64,000 bases of DNA from Saprospira sp. CCB-QB6. GTDB lineage: Bacteria > Bacteroidota > Bacteroidia > Chitinophagales > Saprospiraceae. The stretch is taken from the NCBI RefSeq assembly GCF_028464065.1, contig NZ_CP116808.1, forward strand, positions 3,625,501-3,689,500. Reading direction: 5' to 3'. The notes under the pieces were generated by a model, which worked only from the letters and a program-made list of their open reading frames with translations, had not been told where the DNA came from and did no database searches. Positions 44,559-53,514 of this stretch are shown one piece after another. The stretch's first letter is position 1; each line of letters starts with the position of its first letter. Both the position numbers and the translations under genes were made by a program.

Positions 44559-46088
44559 ATGCTTGGACGAATTAGTTTTTTTGCTTTCCTATTGCTCATT
44601 GTTGCACAGCAGGCTTGCCAGGCGCAGCCCGAAGCTGTAAAATTTACGCCCACTACCAAAGTTGATGTTTCTGATTATCCTTGGATGCATCCAGAACTCA
44701 ATATGTTGCAGTTTTATGATCGCTCGGCTTTAGAGTTGTTGCGGCAAAAATGGAAGCGTACAGATAAAGAGAAATTGACCGTCATTCATTTTGGGGATTC
44801 GCATTGTCAGAATGATGCTCTGCCAGGCCAAATCCGCAAGCGGATGCAGGAGGTCCATGGAGCAACGGGGCGTGGCTTGATGTTCCCTACCTCTACAGCC
44901 AAAACCTATTCTTCTATTGAATACAGTACTAAACATACAGGCAGTTGGATTGCTGAACGCAGCTTCCGTATGCGCCTCAAATTGCCTTTAGGAATTCGGG
45001 GAATGAGCTGCCGCACAGAACAGGCGAATAGCAGTCTTATTTTTGACTTTAAGAAGCCTGTGCCCAAAAATTATCGCCATCTCAAAATCTTTTGTAAGCG
45101 GGATATCCGTAGTTTTGATATCGTAGTAGAAACGAGCGGTAAAAGAATTCCAGTTGTGGTTGACGCCTCTAGCCGCAAACCATATATTGAAGTAGAGCTT
45201 CCCGAAATCACGGATCAAAAACTGACCTTACATATTGTTCGCCATAATAAGTATGAATCAGAGTTTGAGTTTTATGGCATGAGCCTAGAAGATGAGGCCG
45301 ATAAGGGGGCTGTGGTCCATAATGCTGGAGTAGGAGCGGCCAAGTATAACTCTTTGCTCAATCAAATTTTGCTTTGGGAACAATTGCCCCATTTGCAGCC
45401 TGATGTAGCTATTATTGATTTTGGGACCAATGATTATCTGTATTATGATAAGCTTGAGCCAGAGCTAGAGAGCGAAATCAAAACGATCATTGATAAGATG
45501 CGCAAAGCGGTGCCCGATATCTGTATTATCCTCACGAGCACACAAGACCTTTTCTGGAAAAAGAAAAACTGTATGTCTGGGGAGCCTTTCTCGGATATGA
45601 TGCACAAAATTGCCTACGATAAAAAATGTGCGCTTTTTGATTGGTATTGGATTTCTGGTGGCCAACGCAAAATGTTAGATTGGACCAAAAGCCGCTTGGC
45701 TCAACCCGATATGGTGCACTTGACCGTAAAAGGGTATCGCCTAAAAGGAGACCTCTTTTTTGAGGCCCTTCAAAATAGTTTGGCTTGGCTAGATGAAAAC
45801 CCCAAAGAAAATGAGTTCTTTTTCCGCATTGATAAACTTAAAGAAGAACAGGCCGTCTTAAGAAATGGAGGAAAGCCCAAATCTGAGGCGATGAGCCAAA
45901 GCAGCACAAAAAATAATCAAAAACCTGCAGCGGCTAAAGGCAATTATCGCACACATATTGTTAGAAGTGGAGAATCCTTGTATTCGATCAGTCTAAAGTA
46001 TAATGTGAGCATTCAGGAATTGAAAAGATGGAACAATAAAAGTAAAAACACCATCTATAAAGGAGATCGCCTCAAAATTTATAAATAA
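44559..46088 (+). CDS. Secreted SGNH hydrolase with C-terminal LysM domain
   Basis: 509 residues from the ATG at 44559 (MLGRISFFAFLLLIVAQQACQA, signal peptide or lipobox QQAC). Frame extends upstream into the GC-rich element, rejected. SGNH blocks: HFGDSHCQNDALPG with Ser81, VHNAGVGAAKYNS, DFGTNDYLYYD and the Asp384/His387 pair in DMVHLTVKGY. The last ~45 residues are a LysM peptidoglycan-binding domain (YRTHIVRSGESLYSISLKYNVSIQELKRWN). It would transfer or remove acyl groups on wall glycans, completing a three-gene cassette with the MBOAT and DHHW genes. Confidence 0.9.
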   Translation: MLGRISFFAFLLLIVAQQACQAQPEAVKFTPTTKVDVSDYPWMHPELNMLQFYDRSALELLRQKWKRTDKEKLTVIHFGDSHCQNDALPGQIRKRMQEVHGATGRGLMFPTSTAKTYSSIEYSTKHTGSWIAERSFRMRLKLPLGIRGMSCRTEQANSSLIFDFKKPVPKNYRHLKIFCKRDIRSFDIVVETSGKRIPVVVDASSRKPYIEVELPEITDQKLTLHIVRHNKYESEFEFYGMSLEDEADKGAVVHNAGVGAAKYNSLLNQILLWEQLPHLQPDVAIIDFGTNDYLYYDKLEPELESEIKTIIDKMRKAVPDICIILTSTQDLFWKKKNCMSGEPFSDMMHKIAYDKKCALFDWYWISGGQRKMLDWTKSRLAQPDMVHLTVKGYRLKGDLFFEALQNSLAWLDENPKENEFFFRIDKLKEEQAVLRNGGKPKSEAMSQSSTKNNQKPAAAKGNYRTHIVRSGESLYSISLKYNVSIQELKRWNNKSKNTIYKGDRLKIYK

Positions 46089-46117
46089 CTCGGCCTTTAG
46101 GCCCAAAAACCAACAAG

Positions 46118-46660
46118 ATGAAAAGATTCGCAATTTATTTCCTTGGCCTTTTTCTAAGCTTGGGCCTATTGTCTTCTTGTGAAGAAGCCGAAAAGTTGAC
46201 ACAGTTTAACTTAGACTATAATAGTACGGTGACCATTCCGTCTACTTTTGGAGTACAAGTTCCTTTTGATGTGTCTACGCCTGCTATCAGCACTAGTGCG
46301 AGCAGCCAATTTGAGTCAAATGATACCCGTAAGGATTTAATTGAAGAAATTCAATTAACTGAAATGACCTTGACCATTAACAGTCCTTCTGGAGCTGATT
46401 TCTCTTTTCTAGAGTCTATTGAGGTATTCATTTCTGCTGATAGCTTAGGCGAAACGCGCATTGCTTATCAAGATTCTGTGGCAGTAGCTGCTGGAGAATC
46501 ATTGAGCTTGACCACTACTGGGGTCGATCTTCAGGAGTACATCAAAGCTGATGAATTTAGCCTAAGAGTAAATGCGGTAACAGATGAAGCCATTAGCCAA
46601 GATCATGAGCTAAATATTTACACCAAGTTTTTTGTCGACGCAAAAATCTTTGGGATCTAG
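46118..46660 (+). CDS. Lipoprotein of unknown function
   Basis: 180 residues, not recognised. Lipoprotein signal MKRFAIYFLGLFLSLGLLSSC (Cys21). The rest is beta-rich with few charges at the start (FNLDYNSTVTIPSTFGVQVPFDVSTP), then IEEIQLTEMTLTINSPSGADFSFLESIEVFISAD, a pattern seen in many small Bacteroidota lipoproteins. It ends at a strong terminator and is spaced 29 bases from the SGNH gene. Confidence 0.75.
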   Translation: MKRFAIYFLGLFLSLGLLSSCEEAEKLTQFNLDYNSTVTIPSTFGVQVPFDVSTPAISTSASSQFESNDTRKDLIEEIQLTEMTLTINSPSGADFSFLESIEVFISADSLGETRIAYQDSVAVAAGESLSLTTTGVDLQEYIKADEFSLRVNAVTDEAISQDHELNIYTKFFVDAKIFGI

Positions 46661-46680
46661 GCGTTCTCGCTGGATTATAC

Positions 46681-46718
46681 AAAGCGAAACTTGCTATTGA
46701 GCAAGTTTCGCTTTTTTT
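46681..46718 (+). terminator. Terminator after the lipoprotein gene
   Basis: AAAGCGAAACTTGCT-ATTG-AGCAAGTTTCGCTTT, a 15-bp perfect stem followed by Ts. Confidence 0.9.
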
Positions 46719-46800
46719 TTGCGGTAGGTTAAAACCCACCGCAAAAATGGTATCGCTTTGCGATGAGTTATGAATGAGGGTTGAAACCCTCATGAATTTA
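46719..46800 (+). repeat. Two oriented hairpins
   Basis: GCGGTAGGTT-AA-AACCCACCGC (one mismatch) at about 46722 and AATGAGGGTT-GA-AACCCTCAT at about 46770. Same family as the large arrays. Confidence 0.75.
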
Positions 46801-46874
46801 GCTTCGGGCCCCAAAAGCTCATCTAGATAAAAATCTTCTTGAAAAATGTTTATCTTTTCGGCAAATCGAAGAAA

Positions 46875-47537
46875 ATGATCAAAGCTGTAAATATTCGCAA
46901 ATCTTATCAGCAATTGCAGGTGCTCAAGGGGGTAAGTTTAGAGATTGCCAAGGGCGAGCTGGTGAGTATTGTAGGGAAATCGGGGGCAGGTAAAAGTACT
47001 TTGCTGCATATTATTGGGACCTTGGACCAAGCCGATGAGGGCGAGCTCTGGATTGATGGGCAAAATTGTGGAGAAATGAAGAAAAAGGCGCTTTCGCGCT
47101 TTAGAAATGAGCAAATTGGTTTTGTCTTTCAATTTCATCACCTTTTGCCTGAATTTACGGCCTTAGAAAATGTTTGTATGCCTGCATTCATTAAAAAAAC
47201 GCCTGAAAAAGAAGCGCATAAAAAGGCTAAAGAATTATTGGATTATTTGGGGCTGGCCGATCGGATGAACCACAAACCCCAGCAATTGTCGGGCGGAGAA
47301 CAACAACGAGTGGCGGTAGCACGGGCTTTAATTAACTCGCCAGCAGTGGTTTTGGCCGATGAACCTTCGGGGAATTTGGATAGCCAAAATTCGGAAGAAC
47401 TGCATCAGCTCTTTTTTAATTTGCGCAAAGATTTTGAACAAACTTTTGTCATTGTGACGCATAATCTGGAGCTAGCCAAAATGAGTGATCGCTGCCTGCA
47501 GATGCAGGATGGGTTGATTGTGGAAGAACTGCGCTAA
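46875..47537 (+). CDS. ABC transporter ATP-binding protein, LolD-like
   Basis: 220 residues from the ATG at 46875 ([17 protein letters not shown]); upstream in-frame codons are not conserved-looking. Walker [11 protein letters not shown]-loop [18 protein letters not shown], signature [16 protein letters not shown], Walker [13 protein letters not shown] and H-loop IVTHN are intact. The [10 protein letters not shown] region is that of LolD/MacB-type subunits that work with a FtsX-like permease in lipoprotein release or export. No permease gene is adjacent. 10 bases upstream of nfi. Confidence 0.9.
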   Translation: MIKAVNIRKSYQQLQVLKGVSLEIAKGELVSIVGKSGAGKSTLLHIIGTLDQADEGELWIDGQNCGEMKKKALSRFRNEQIGFVFQFHHLLPEFTALENVCMPAFIKKTPEKEAHKKAKELLDYLGLADRMNHKPQQLSGGEQQRVAVARALINSPAVVLADEPSGNLDSQNSEELHQLFFNLRKDFEQTFVIVTHNLELAKMSDRCLQMQDGLIVEELR

Positions 47538-47547
47538 ATCGAAAAAA

Positions 47548-48237
47548 ATGACAAATCCCTTTGAGGAAATTCCCGAATTGGCCGAGGCCCAGAAAAAAAT
47601 GGCCCAAAAAGTAGAATGTATTGGTTATCAACCTAAAAAAGGAGATTTAATCTTCAGCTTGGATATTCAGTATGTAGAAGAGGATGCTTTTGTGGCCATA
47701 GACGTTTTGCGTTGGCAAGAAGGAGCCGAAAAAGTATATTTATCGGCCCAAAAGGCGGGCATGGAATATCGACCGCGTTATTTTTCTTTTCGAGAGGGAC
47801 CGCCTTTATTAGCGGCTATTTTGGCCTTAGAAGAAAAATTGGGCGAAAAAGCCAGTTGTTTATTGGTGGATGGGCATGGCATTGCGCATCCTCGGCGCTT
47901 GGGTGTGGCCAGTTGGTTGGGCGTTCAGGCCGATCGGCCAAGTATCGGAATGGCCAAACGTCCATTATTAGCGGTTGATGATCCAGCAGGAAGGGAAAGA
48001 GGAAGTATTTCGCCCATTATGCAAAATCAAGAGCTTTTGGGTTATGCCTTGCGCAGCCAAACAGATGTAAAACCTATATATATAAGTCTGGGCCATAAAA
48101 TAGATTTAGAAACGGCTAGAGAAATGGTTTTACAGTTAGCCGATCAAGGCTATCGGATTCCAGAGCCCATCCGAAGAGCTGATCATGCGGCCCGCGCTTT
48201 TGCCAAGGGCCAAAGCGAATTAGGGGAAGTTTTTTAG
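47548..48237 (+). CDS. nfi: Endonuclease V
   Basis: 229 residues from the ATG at 47548 ([15 protein letters not shown]). Active-site Asp in [28 protein letters not shown] (family YxPGxLxFRExP), [20 protein letters not shown] with catalytic Asp, and a conserved Lys in GMAKRPLL. Nicks DNA near deoxyinosine (repair of deaminated adenine) or acts on inosine RNA. Family has DGQG; here DGHG. It follows the LolD-like gene, probably in one operon. Confidence 0.93.
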   Translation: MTNPFEEIPELAEAQKKMAQKVECIGYQPKKGDLIFSLDIQYVEEDAFVAIDVLRWQEGAEKVYLSAQKAGMEYRPRYFSFREGPPLLAAILALEEKLGEKASCLLVDGHGIAHPRRLGVASWLGVQADRPSIGMAKRPLLAVDDPAGRERGSISPIMQNQELLGYALRSQTDVKPIYISLGHKIDLETAREMVLQLADQGYRIPEPIRRADHAARAFAKGQSELGEVF

Positions 48238-48302
48238 GACCAAAGTTTGGCCGTCCCTTAAAAAAGTGGCATTTTAGGCGGCGAAAAAAATATCGAGAAG
48301 CT

Positions 48303-49844
48303 ATGCAAGATAAACTACAAACGCTACAAGATAAATTGGCCCAAGCGGCTCAAGGTGGCGGAGAAAAACGGATAGAGAAACAACATGCAAAGGGCAAACT
48401 CACTGCCCGTGAACGTATTCATTTCTTTTTGGACCCCGGTTCTTTTGAAGAAATGGGCGCATTGGTTACCCATCGTTGCAATGACTTTGGGATGGAAAAA
48501 GAAAAAATCTATGGCGATGGCGTCGTGACGGGCTACGGAACGGTGGAAGGACGTTTGGTCTACGTTTTTGCTCAAGATTTTACCGTTTTTGGTGGTTCTC
48601 TTTCTGAAACTCACGCAGAAAAGATCTGCAAGTTGATGGATATGGCCATAAAAAATGGAGCACCTTTGGTGGGCCTCAATGATTCTGGTGGAGCACGTAT
48701 TCAAGAAGGCGTGCAGTCTTTGGGCGGTTATGCCGATATTTTTTATCGCAATACTTTGGCCTCTGGCGTAATTCCACAAATTTCTGCCATTATGGGCCCA
48801 TGCGCAGGCGGTGCAGTATATTCTCCCGCTTTGACCGATTTTATTTATATGGTGGAGCAAAGCTCTTATATGTTCATCACGGGTCCCAATGTGGTAAAAA
48901 CAGTGACCAATGAAGAAGTAAGTGCTGAAGAATTGGGCGGAGCGATGACGCATGCCGTCAAATCTGGCGTGACGCATTTTACCGCTCAAAATGATATGGA
49001 TTGTTTGCTTCAGATTAAAAAGTTGCTTTCTTATTTGCCCCAAAACTGCGAAGAAGAAGCTCCATTTTTGCCTTATGAAGGCGGCCAAGAAGAACGTCCC
49101 GCACTAAATACAATGGTGCCCGAAAATCCCAATCATCCTTATGATATGCGTGCTTTGATCGAAGAATTGGTGGATACTGATTCTTTTTATGAGGTCAATA
49201 AAGAGTATGCAGAAAATATCGTGGTTGGTTTTGCTCGCCTTGGCGGCAGAAGTATTGGCGTTCTGGCCAATAATCCCATGGTGTTGGCGGGTTGCTTGGA
49301 CGTAGATTGCTCGAAAAAAGGCGCTCGTTTTGTACGCACTTGCGATGCTTATAATATTCCCATTTTGGTTCTAGAAGATGTTCCTGGATTTTTGCCCGGC
49401 ACTGATCAAGAATGGAATGGCATTATTAGTAATGGCGCAAAATTGCTTTATGCGTTCTGTGAGGCCACTGTTCCCCGCATTACGGTCATCACTCGCAAAG
49501 CCTATGGCGGAGCCTATGATGTAATGAACTCTAAACATATTGGTGCCGATTTGAATTTTGCTTGGCCTTCTGCAGAAATTGCAGTAATGGGCGCTAAAGG
49601 CGCTTCAGAAATTATTTTCCGCCGAGAAATTATGGCCGCCGATGATAGCACCGCCAAATTGGCCGAAAAAGAAGCCGAATACGCAGAAAAATTTGCCAAT
49701 CCTTATCGCGCCGCCGCTCGCGGCTTTGTCGATGCCGTGATTGAGCCTTCTACTAGCCGCGAACGCTTAATTAAAGCCTTCAAAATGCTAGAAAATAAAG
49801 TGGATGTTCGTCCCCGAAAAAAACATGGCAATATGCCCCTCTAA
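48303..49844 (+). CDS. pccB: Acyl-CoA carboxylase beta subunit (propionyl-CoA type)
   Basis: 513 residues, two crotonase-like carboxyltransferase halves. [95 protein letters not shown] and [15 protein letters not shown] mark the PccB/MmdA group. It transfers carboxyl from biotin to propionyl- or similar acyl-CoA; the biotin carboxylase and biotin carrier are not here. Either pccB or mmdA is possible by sequence. A strong terminator follows. Confidence 0.9.
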   Translation: MQDKLQTLQDKLAQAAQGGGEKRIEKQHAKGKLTARERIHFFLDPGSFEEMGALVTHRCNDFGMEKEKIYGDGVVTGYGTVEGRLVYVFAQDFTVFGGSLSETHAEKICKLMDMAIKNGAPLVGLNDSGGARIQEGVQSLGGYADIFYRNTLASGVIPQISAIMGPCAGGAVYSPALTDFIYMVEQSSYMFITGPNVVKTVTNEEVSAEELGGAMTHAVKSGVTHFTAQNDMDCLLQIKKLLSYLPQNCEEEAPFLPYEGGQEERPALNTMVPENPNHPYDMRALIEELVDTDSFYEVNKEYAENIVVGFARLGGRSIGVLANNPMVLAGCLDVDCSKKGARFVRTCDAYNIPILVLEDVPGFLPGTDQEWNGIISNGAKLLYAFCEATVPRITVITRKAYGGAYDVMNSKHIGADLNFAWPSAEIAVMGAKGASEIIFRREIMAADDSTAKLAEKEAEYAEKFANPYRAAARGFVDAVIEPSTSRERLIKAFKMLENKVDVRPRKKHGNMPL

Positions 49845-49862
49845 ATTTAGAGCCTAATTTTC

Positions 49863-49893
49863 AAAGCTGTCGATTTTTATCGGCAGCTTTTTT
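49863..49893 (+). terminator. Terminator after the carboxylase gene
   Basis: AAAGCTGTCGAT/ATCGGCAGCTTT with a TTTT loop and T9 tail (one G-T pair). Confidence 0.85.
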
Positions 49894-49906
49894 TTTGTTC
49901 TTTTTT

Positions 49907-50139
49907 GGGGCCTCCGCTGCGGCTTCGCCTTGCGGCGCTACGCTTTGGGGCTCGCTAGTCGCTCGGCCCTGCGTTTTTTTCGCTGCGCTCAAAAAACTTG
50001 GTCTGGCCTTCGGCCACCCCGCCGCATCGCTAGGCCAAAAGGCTCGCTTCGCTCTCCTTTTTTGCACAACCTTAGTTTTTTCTCTGAGCTTTTTTCTTCG
50101 GCCGTTAAATTCCCCTTTCAATTAGCGGCTTTCAATTAG
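49907..50139 (+). repeat. GC-rich element copy 15 plus conserved 100-bp extension
   Basis: The element (49907-50036) is followed by AAAAGGCTCGCTTCGCTCTC, GCACAACCTTAGTTTTT and CCCCTTTCAATTAGCGGC-TTTCAATTAG. The whole ~233 bp recurs at 57245-57476 with only a few differences, and in altered form at 61519-61795. The three copies divide the kinase/McrBC island. Confidence 0.9.
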
Positions 50140-50167
50140 GCTCAAGCAAAAAAAACAAGTGAATTTT

Positions 50168-50232
50168 TCTATCTGCCTGAAAAGGACTAATTTTTTGGGG
50201 CCTAAAAAATAGCTCTGTTTGGCAGATAGCTA
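50168..50232 (-). terminator. Hairpin after kinase A
   Basis: CTATCTGCC and GGCAGATAG pair at 50169-50177 and 50219-50227 with a long loop. It lies just beyond the stop of the kinase. Function as terminator is uncertain. Confidence 0.4.
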
Positions 50233-50233
50233 G

Positions 50234-52660
50234 TTAGAATTTATTATTTCTTAGGGCTTCCTTTTGAATGAAGATCTCCTTTTTCTGATCTTTTAATTCA
50301 TCTAATTCTTCAAAAAACTCATTTAAGGCCAGTTTTTTAAACTTAGCTTGCTCCTCAATTGCTTTTTGTGAAGAGTTGATATAATTTGCTCTGTCTTTTA
50401 AATATTCTTCTCCATCTTTTTCCCAGTTCGCTATATCTTGGTCTAAGTGGGCGTATTTTTCTTGCATTTTTTGGAAGTATGCTAAATCATTTTTTTCTTT
50501 TTCCTGAAATAATTCTTGCAAGCGACTTTTTAGCTTTTCTATTTGAGCACTAGAAAGGATAGCCTTTTTTTCTAGTGCGGTAATTTTATGGCCCAAATCT
50601 GATAGGGTAGCGGGAGACCCTAAGCTTGGAAAAGCTGCGCATATTTGTTCGAGTAAATGATCTAAACTTCTTTTTTGAGCCTGTATGGCCTCTTCTTGAA
50701 GTAGGTCATGACGCTTTTCAAGTGCTTTTTTTGTTTTTTGCCATTTTGTTTCCCAGGGACCAATAAAGGCTTGTTTTTTTTCTTTTTGGCTATGCAGTAT
50801 TTTTTGCAAATTTGCTTCTAATCGACTGTAAGATTTTTGTAACTGGGTCATTCGGTGGTTATAATCTTTGATCAGATTATTGGTTGGAATGGATGAAGAA
50901 GCATTATTATTTTTTTGCTTTTGAATCAGATTCAAGAAGAAGCCTACAAAATAAAAAAGGGTAAATAGACCGTAGCTAGGCAAATAGTCTTTAAAGGTAG
51001 GCCAAAAAAGACTGCTATCGCCTTCCATAAGGATATTGGAAATTTTAAAAGTAATTACATTCCAAGCAGCTATTGTAATCAGTTTTAAAAAGACACTTAA
51101 ACTCTCTAAAGAAAAAAAATGACCTTCTTCTTGCTTTGAAAATATTTTAGCTACCCAAAAACTACTAAGGCCCAAAATGCCCCAATTGAGTGTATAAAGT
51201 GTAATGAGGGTTTCCAATGAGAGCTTTTCTATTCCCCCCCAAATAAGCAAGGCCGCTATGCTAGATTGAATAGCAATTTGCAAGTAGTGATTATAGGGAG
51301 CAGAAATTTGTTTGGACTTTTTTAAAGACTTTCCTATCAGCCATAAAATTAGTGCGCCGCCTAAATACCAGAATAGATGGAACAAAAGATAAAAAGCCGT
51401 GAAGGTAAAAATAGAACCAGCAATAAGGATGAGATAAGTCGCTTTGTATAAAAAAAAGCTTAGGATAGCTAAGCAGCCTTCATTTGTGCCAATTTGCTTT
51501 TCGGCCAAAACACTTTTTTTGAGGGCCATTAACTCTTGGGCGATATTGGGCAAGAGTTCTTTAAGCTTTATTTTTATGGGCTTAAATACATGGAAAAGTT
51601 GTTCCTTAGGAGCTAGTTGTAAAGGTTTTATCCGCTCTATAATTTTCTGCTCCTCAAAGTTGAGAAGGAGTGCCCAGCCCCCCATTTCTCGAAGCAATTG
51701 ATAGCACCATTCTTCTGGATTCGCTCTTTTTTGGGCTTGTTGCAAGCCCACTACAAAAGTTTTGGTAAATAAATTTTTTAGCCCTTTCGGAAGTGCCTCA
51801 TATTTTTGATGAGGGGGTGGCAAAAACTTAAGCCATTCCTTAGCTTTTGGATGATGCACATATAAGCCCGCCTCAATTTTTTCATGCAAACTGGTACAGG
51901 ATTCATATTCTCCTCTAGCTGAAGCGGCAAAGGGATGAATACCAAAAAATAATTTATAAAGAATAATAGCCAAGGCAAAATTATCCCAACTATGGTCAAA
52001 GCGTTTTATTTTTTGCTCAGCATAATATTCTGGGGCAGAATATTCAGGGGTGGCCACAGCAGCCTTAAAAAATTGATCGTCATCCGAAATCTGTAGAGAA
52101 TCAACATCTACAATAGAAATTTGTCCATCGGTTTGGACCAAAATATTTTCAGGTTTTAGATCAACTAGCACATATTTTTTTTTCGCTTGCAGTTGGCGAA
52201 TAGCATTGACTAAATTAAAGGCAATTTTCAAACGAAACTTTAGGCTATCGGCCTGATCAAATGCTAAGCGTTTCCAGGCGGGATCAATTTTTTTAGGCAA
52301 TTTAGGAAAACAAAGTAATTCTAATTTTTTCCCTTGCGCCAAGGGCATCATTAGTGCAATTTGTTCGCCTTTTTCATTTTGCAAAAGTGCTTCAGGCCAG
52401 ATAAAACTGGGCGTCACTCCTTCTTGTCCTTGCTGCAATGGATCTTTAATCAAGATCTCCAATTTGGCTAGCTTTTCAGCCGTCCTTTTATGTGGATAAT
52501 AAATTTTAACGACCCGATCACTATACTTTGCAGGCGCCAAAATATGAAACAAGCTACCTTCTCCACCAGAAGCAAACGCTTTTGACGCTAAAGAAATCCC
52601 TTCTCCTGTTTCACTCAAAAAAAGAGTCAGGTCTTGTTTCGTTGTTTTGTTTTCTTCCAT
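50234..52660 (-). CDS. Membrane protein kinase with C-terminal coiled coil, paralogue A
   Basis: 808 residues. Protein kinase domain about 25-330: GGEG loop (32-35), Lys52 in VVKIYY, VLVDLKPENIL (Asp167, Asn172), Asp185 in VDVDSLQI and PEYSAPEYY. It resembles the COG4248-type kinases found with TerY/PP2C triads, but the helix-hairpin-helix tail is not visible. About 400-590 has several membrane segments; about 600-808 is coiled coil (QKSYSRLEANLQKILHSQKEKK). It faces McrBC divergently. Paralogue B is at 59064-61439. Confidence 0.85.
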   Translation of the reverse strand: MEENKTTKQDLTLFLSETGEGISLASKAFASGGEGSLFHILAPAKYSDRVVKIYYPHKRTAEKLAKLEILIKDPLQQGQEGVTPSFIWPEALLQNEKGEQIALMMPLAQGKKLELLCFPKLPKKIDPAWKRLAFDQADSLKFRLKIAFNLVNAIRQLQAKKKYVLVDLKPENILVQTDGQISIVDVDSLQISDDDQFFKAAVATPEYSAPEYYAEQKIKRFDHSWDNFALAIILYKLFFGIHPFAASARGEYESCTSLHEKIEAGLYVHHPKAKEWLKFLPPPHQKYEALPKGLKNLFTKTFVVGLQQAQKRANPEEWCYQLLREMGGWALLLNFEEQKIIERIKPLQLAPKEQLFHVFKPIKIKLKELLPNIAQELMALKKSVLAEKQIGTNEGCLAILSFFLYKATYLILIAGSIFTFTAFYLLFHLFWYLGGALILWLIGKSLKKSKQISAPYNHYLQIAIQSSIAALLIWGGIEKLSLETLITLYTLNWGILGLSSFWVAKIFSKQEEGHFFSLESLSVFLKLITIAAWNVITFKISNILMEGDSSLFWPTFKDYLPSYGLFTLFYFVGFFLNLIQKQKNNNASSSIPTNNLIKDYNHRMTQLQKSYSRLEANLQKILHSQKEKKQAFIGPWETKWQKTKKALEKRHDLLQEEAIQAQKRSLDHLLEQICAAFPSLGSPATLSDLGHKITALEKKAILSSAQIEKLKSRLQELFQEKEKNDLAYFQKMQEKYAHLDQDIANWEKDGEEYLKDRANYINSSQKAIEEQAKFKKLALNEFFEELDELKDQKKEIFIQKEALRNNKF

Positions 52661-52676
52661 AACCTTAGTATGAGGC

Positions 52677-52684
52677 CAAATTTA
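52677..52684 (-). promoter_or_regulatory. Candidate -7 box for kinase A
   Basis: TAAATTTG on the minus strand fits TAnnTTTG and lies 17 bases before the ATG. The block TCCTAAAGTTCATTA just upstream is shared with kinase B (61465-61480). Confidence 0.35.
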
Positions 52685-52761
52685 ATGAACTTTAGGAGAA
52701 AAACGTTTTTTGTTGGGGCTAGCCTATGGCGAGGGCTCTGCAGTTGTCTTTTTTGTTGGCC

Positions 52762-53205
52762 CTTAAATCTCCCTTTCAAATAGCGGCTTTCAATTAGTGA
52801 TGGGGTTAAAAAATAATAGAATTTTTCTTCGGCCAAAAAACTGCGGTGGTCTGTAGGTTGAAACCTACAGCCAGACAATAAAAAGGCATTTCATTTTAAA
52901 TAGAGGCTTGAAAGCCTCCATAAAAAACAAGGATAAAATTTCTTTTTTGGAAAAAAGCTGACTTAAATCTGATGAATAATTTTTAGGCTGAAAAAACTAA
53001 TTGGACCTGTAGGTTAAAACCTACAGCAACAGCAACAAAACAGCACAAAAAAAGTAGCCGAGGATTAAAATCCTCAGCTACAATCACTATTTTTTATGGG
53101 CCGATGGTTTTAACCTTCGGCCCATTTTTTTGGATGTAGAATGGCCTCCCTTTTTGCTGTGGGTTTTAACCCACAGCTTCAAAAAACAACCGCAAAACTG
53201 CCGAA
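52762..53205. repeat. Hairpin array unit between kinase A and McrB
   Basis: Opens with the CCCTTTCAAATAGCGGC leader, then hairpins CTGTAGGTT-GA-AACCTACAG, GGCTT-GA-AAGCC, CTGTAGGTT-AA-AACCTACAG, GAGGATT-AA-AATCCTC, GCCGATGGTT-TT-AACCTTCGGC and CTGTGGGTT-TT-AACCCACAG in that order. The same order recurs in the units at 57.4-59.0 and 61.8-63.8 kb. Confidence 0.85.
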
Positions 53206-53237
53206 GAAAAAAGCTAAAAGAAAAAAATTAGATGAGC

Positions 53238-53363
53238 GGCCTAGCGATGTGCAGCAGTGGCCGTTAGGCCAGACCAAGCAAAAAACTTGTTTTTTTGCGC
53301 AGGGCCGAGCGAAGAGCGAGCTGCGAAACGTAGCGCCGCAAGGCGAAGCCGCAGCGGAGGCCC
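53238..53363 (-). repeat. GC-rich dispersed element, copy 16
   Basis: Reverse orientation; middle hairpin is AAAAAACTTG-TTTTTTTGCGC, head GGAGGCCC before As. The following 53364-53514 holds only A-rich sequence and the McrB start region. Confidence 0.8.
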
Positions 53364-53514
53364 AAAAAAACAACAGAAAAATATTTTCCATAAAAAGAAG
53401 ACCGTAAAAATCCTATTTTAAGGGGCCTAAAATAGATAAAGCATAATGATGAGGAGGAGACCGATTAAGCCATTTTTAGTTGTCGTTTTGCTTTGGAATA
53501 AATAAAAAATAAAG

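Noticed and set aside
48324-49088. A 254-codon antisense frame inside the carboxylase gene, and others such as 15806-16414 and 13785-14321
   Set aside because: Shadows of strong genes on the other strand; peptide composition is not protein-like.
50234-52660. A TerY-P type triad around kinase A
   Set aside because: Neither a VWA nor a PP2C gene is near, and a helix-hairpin-helix tail is not visible.
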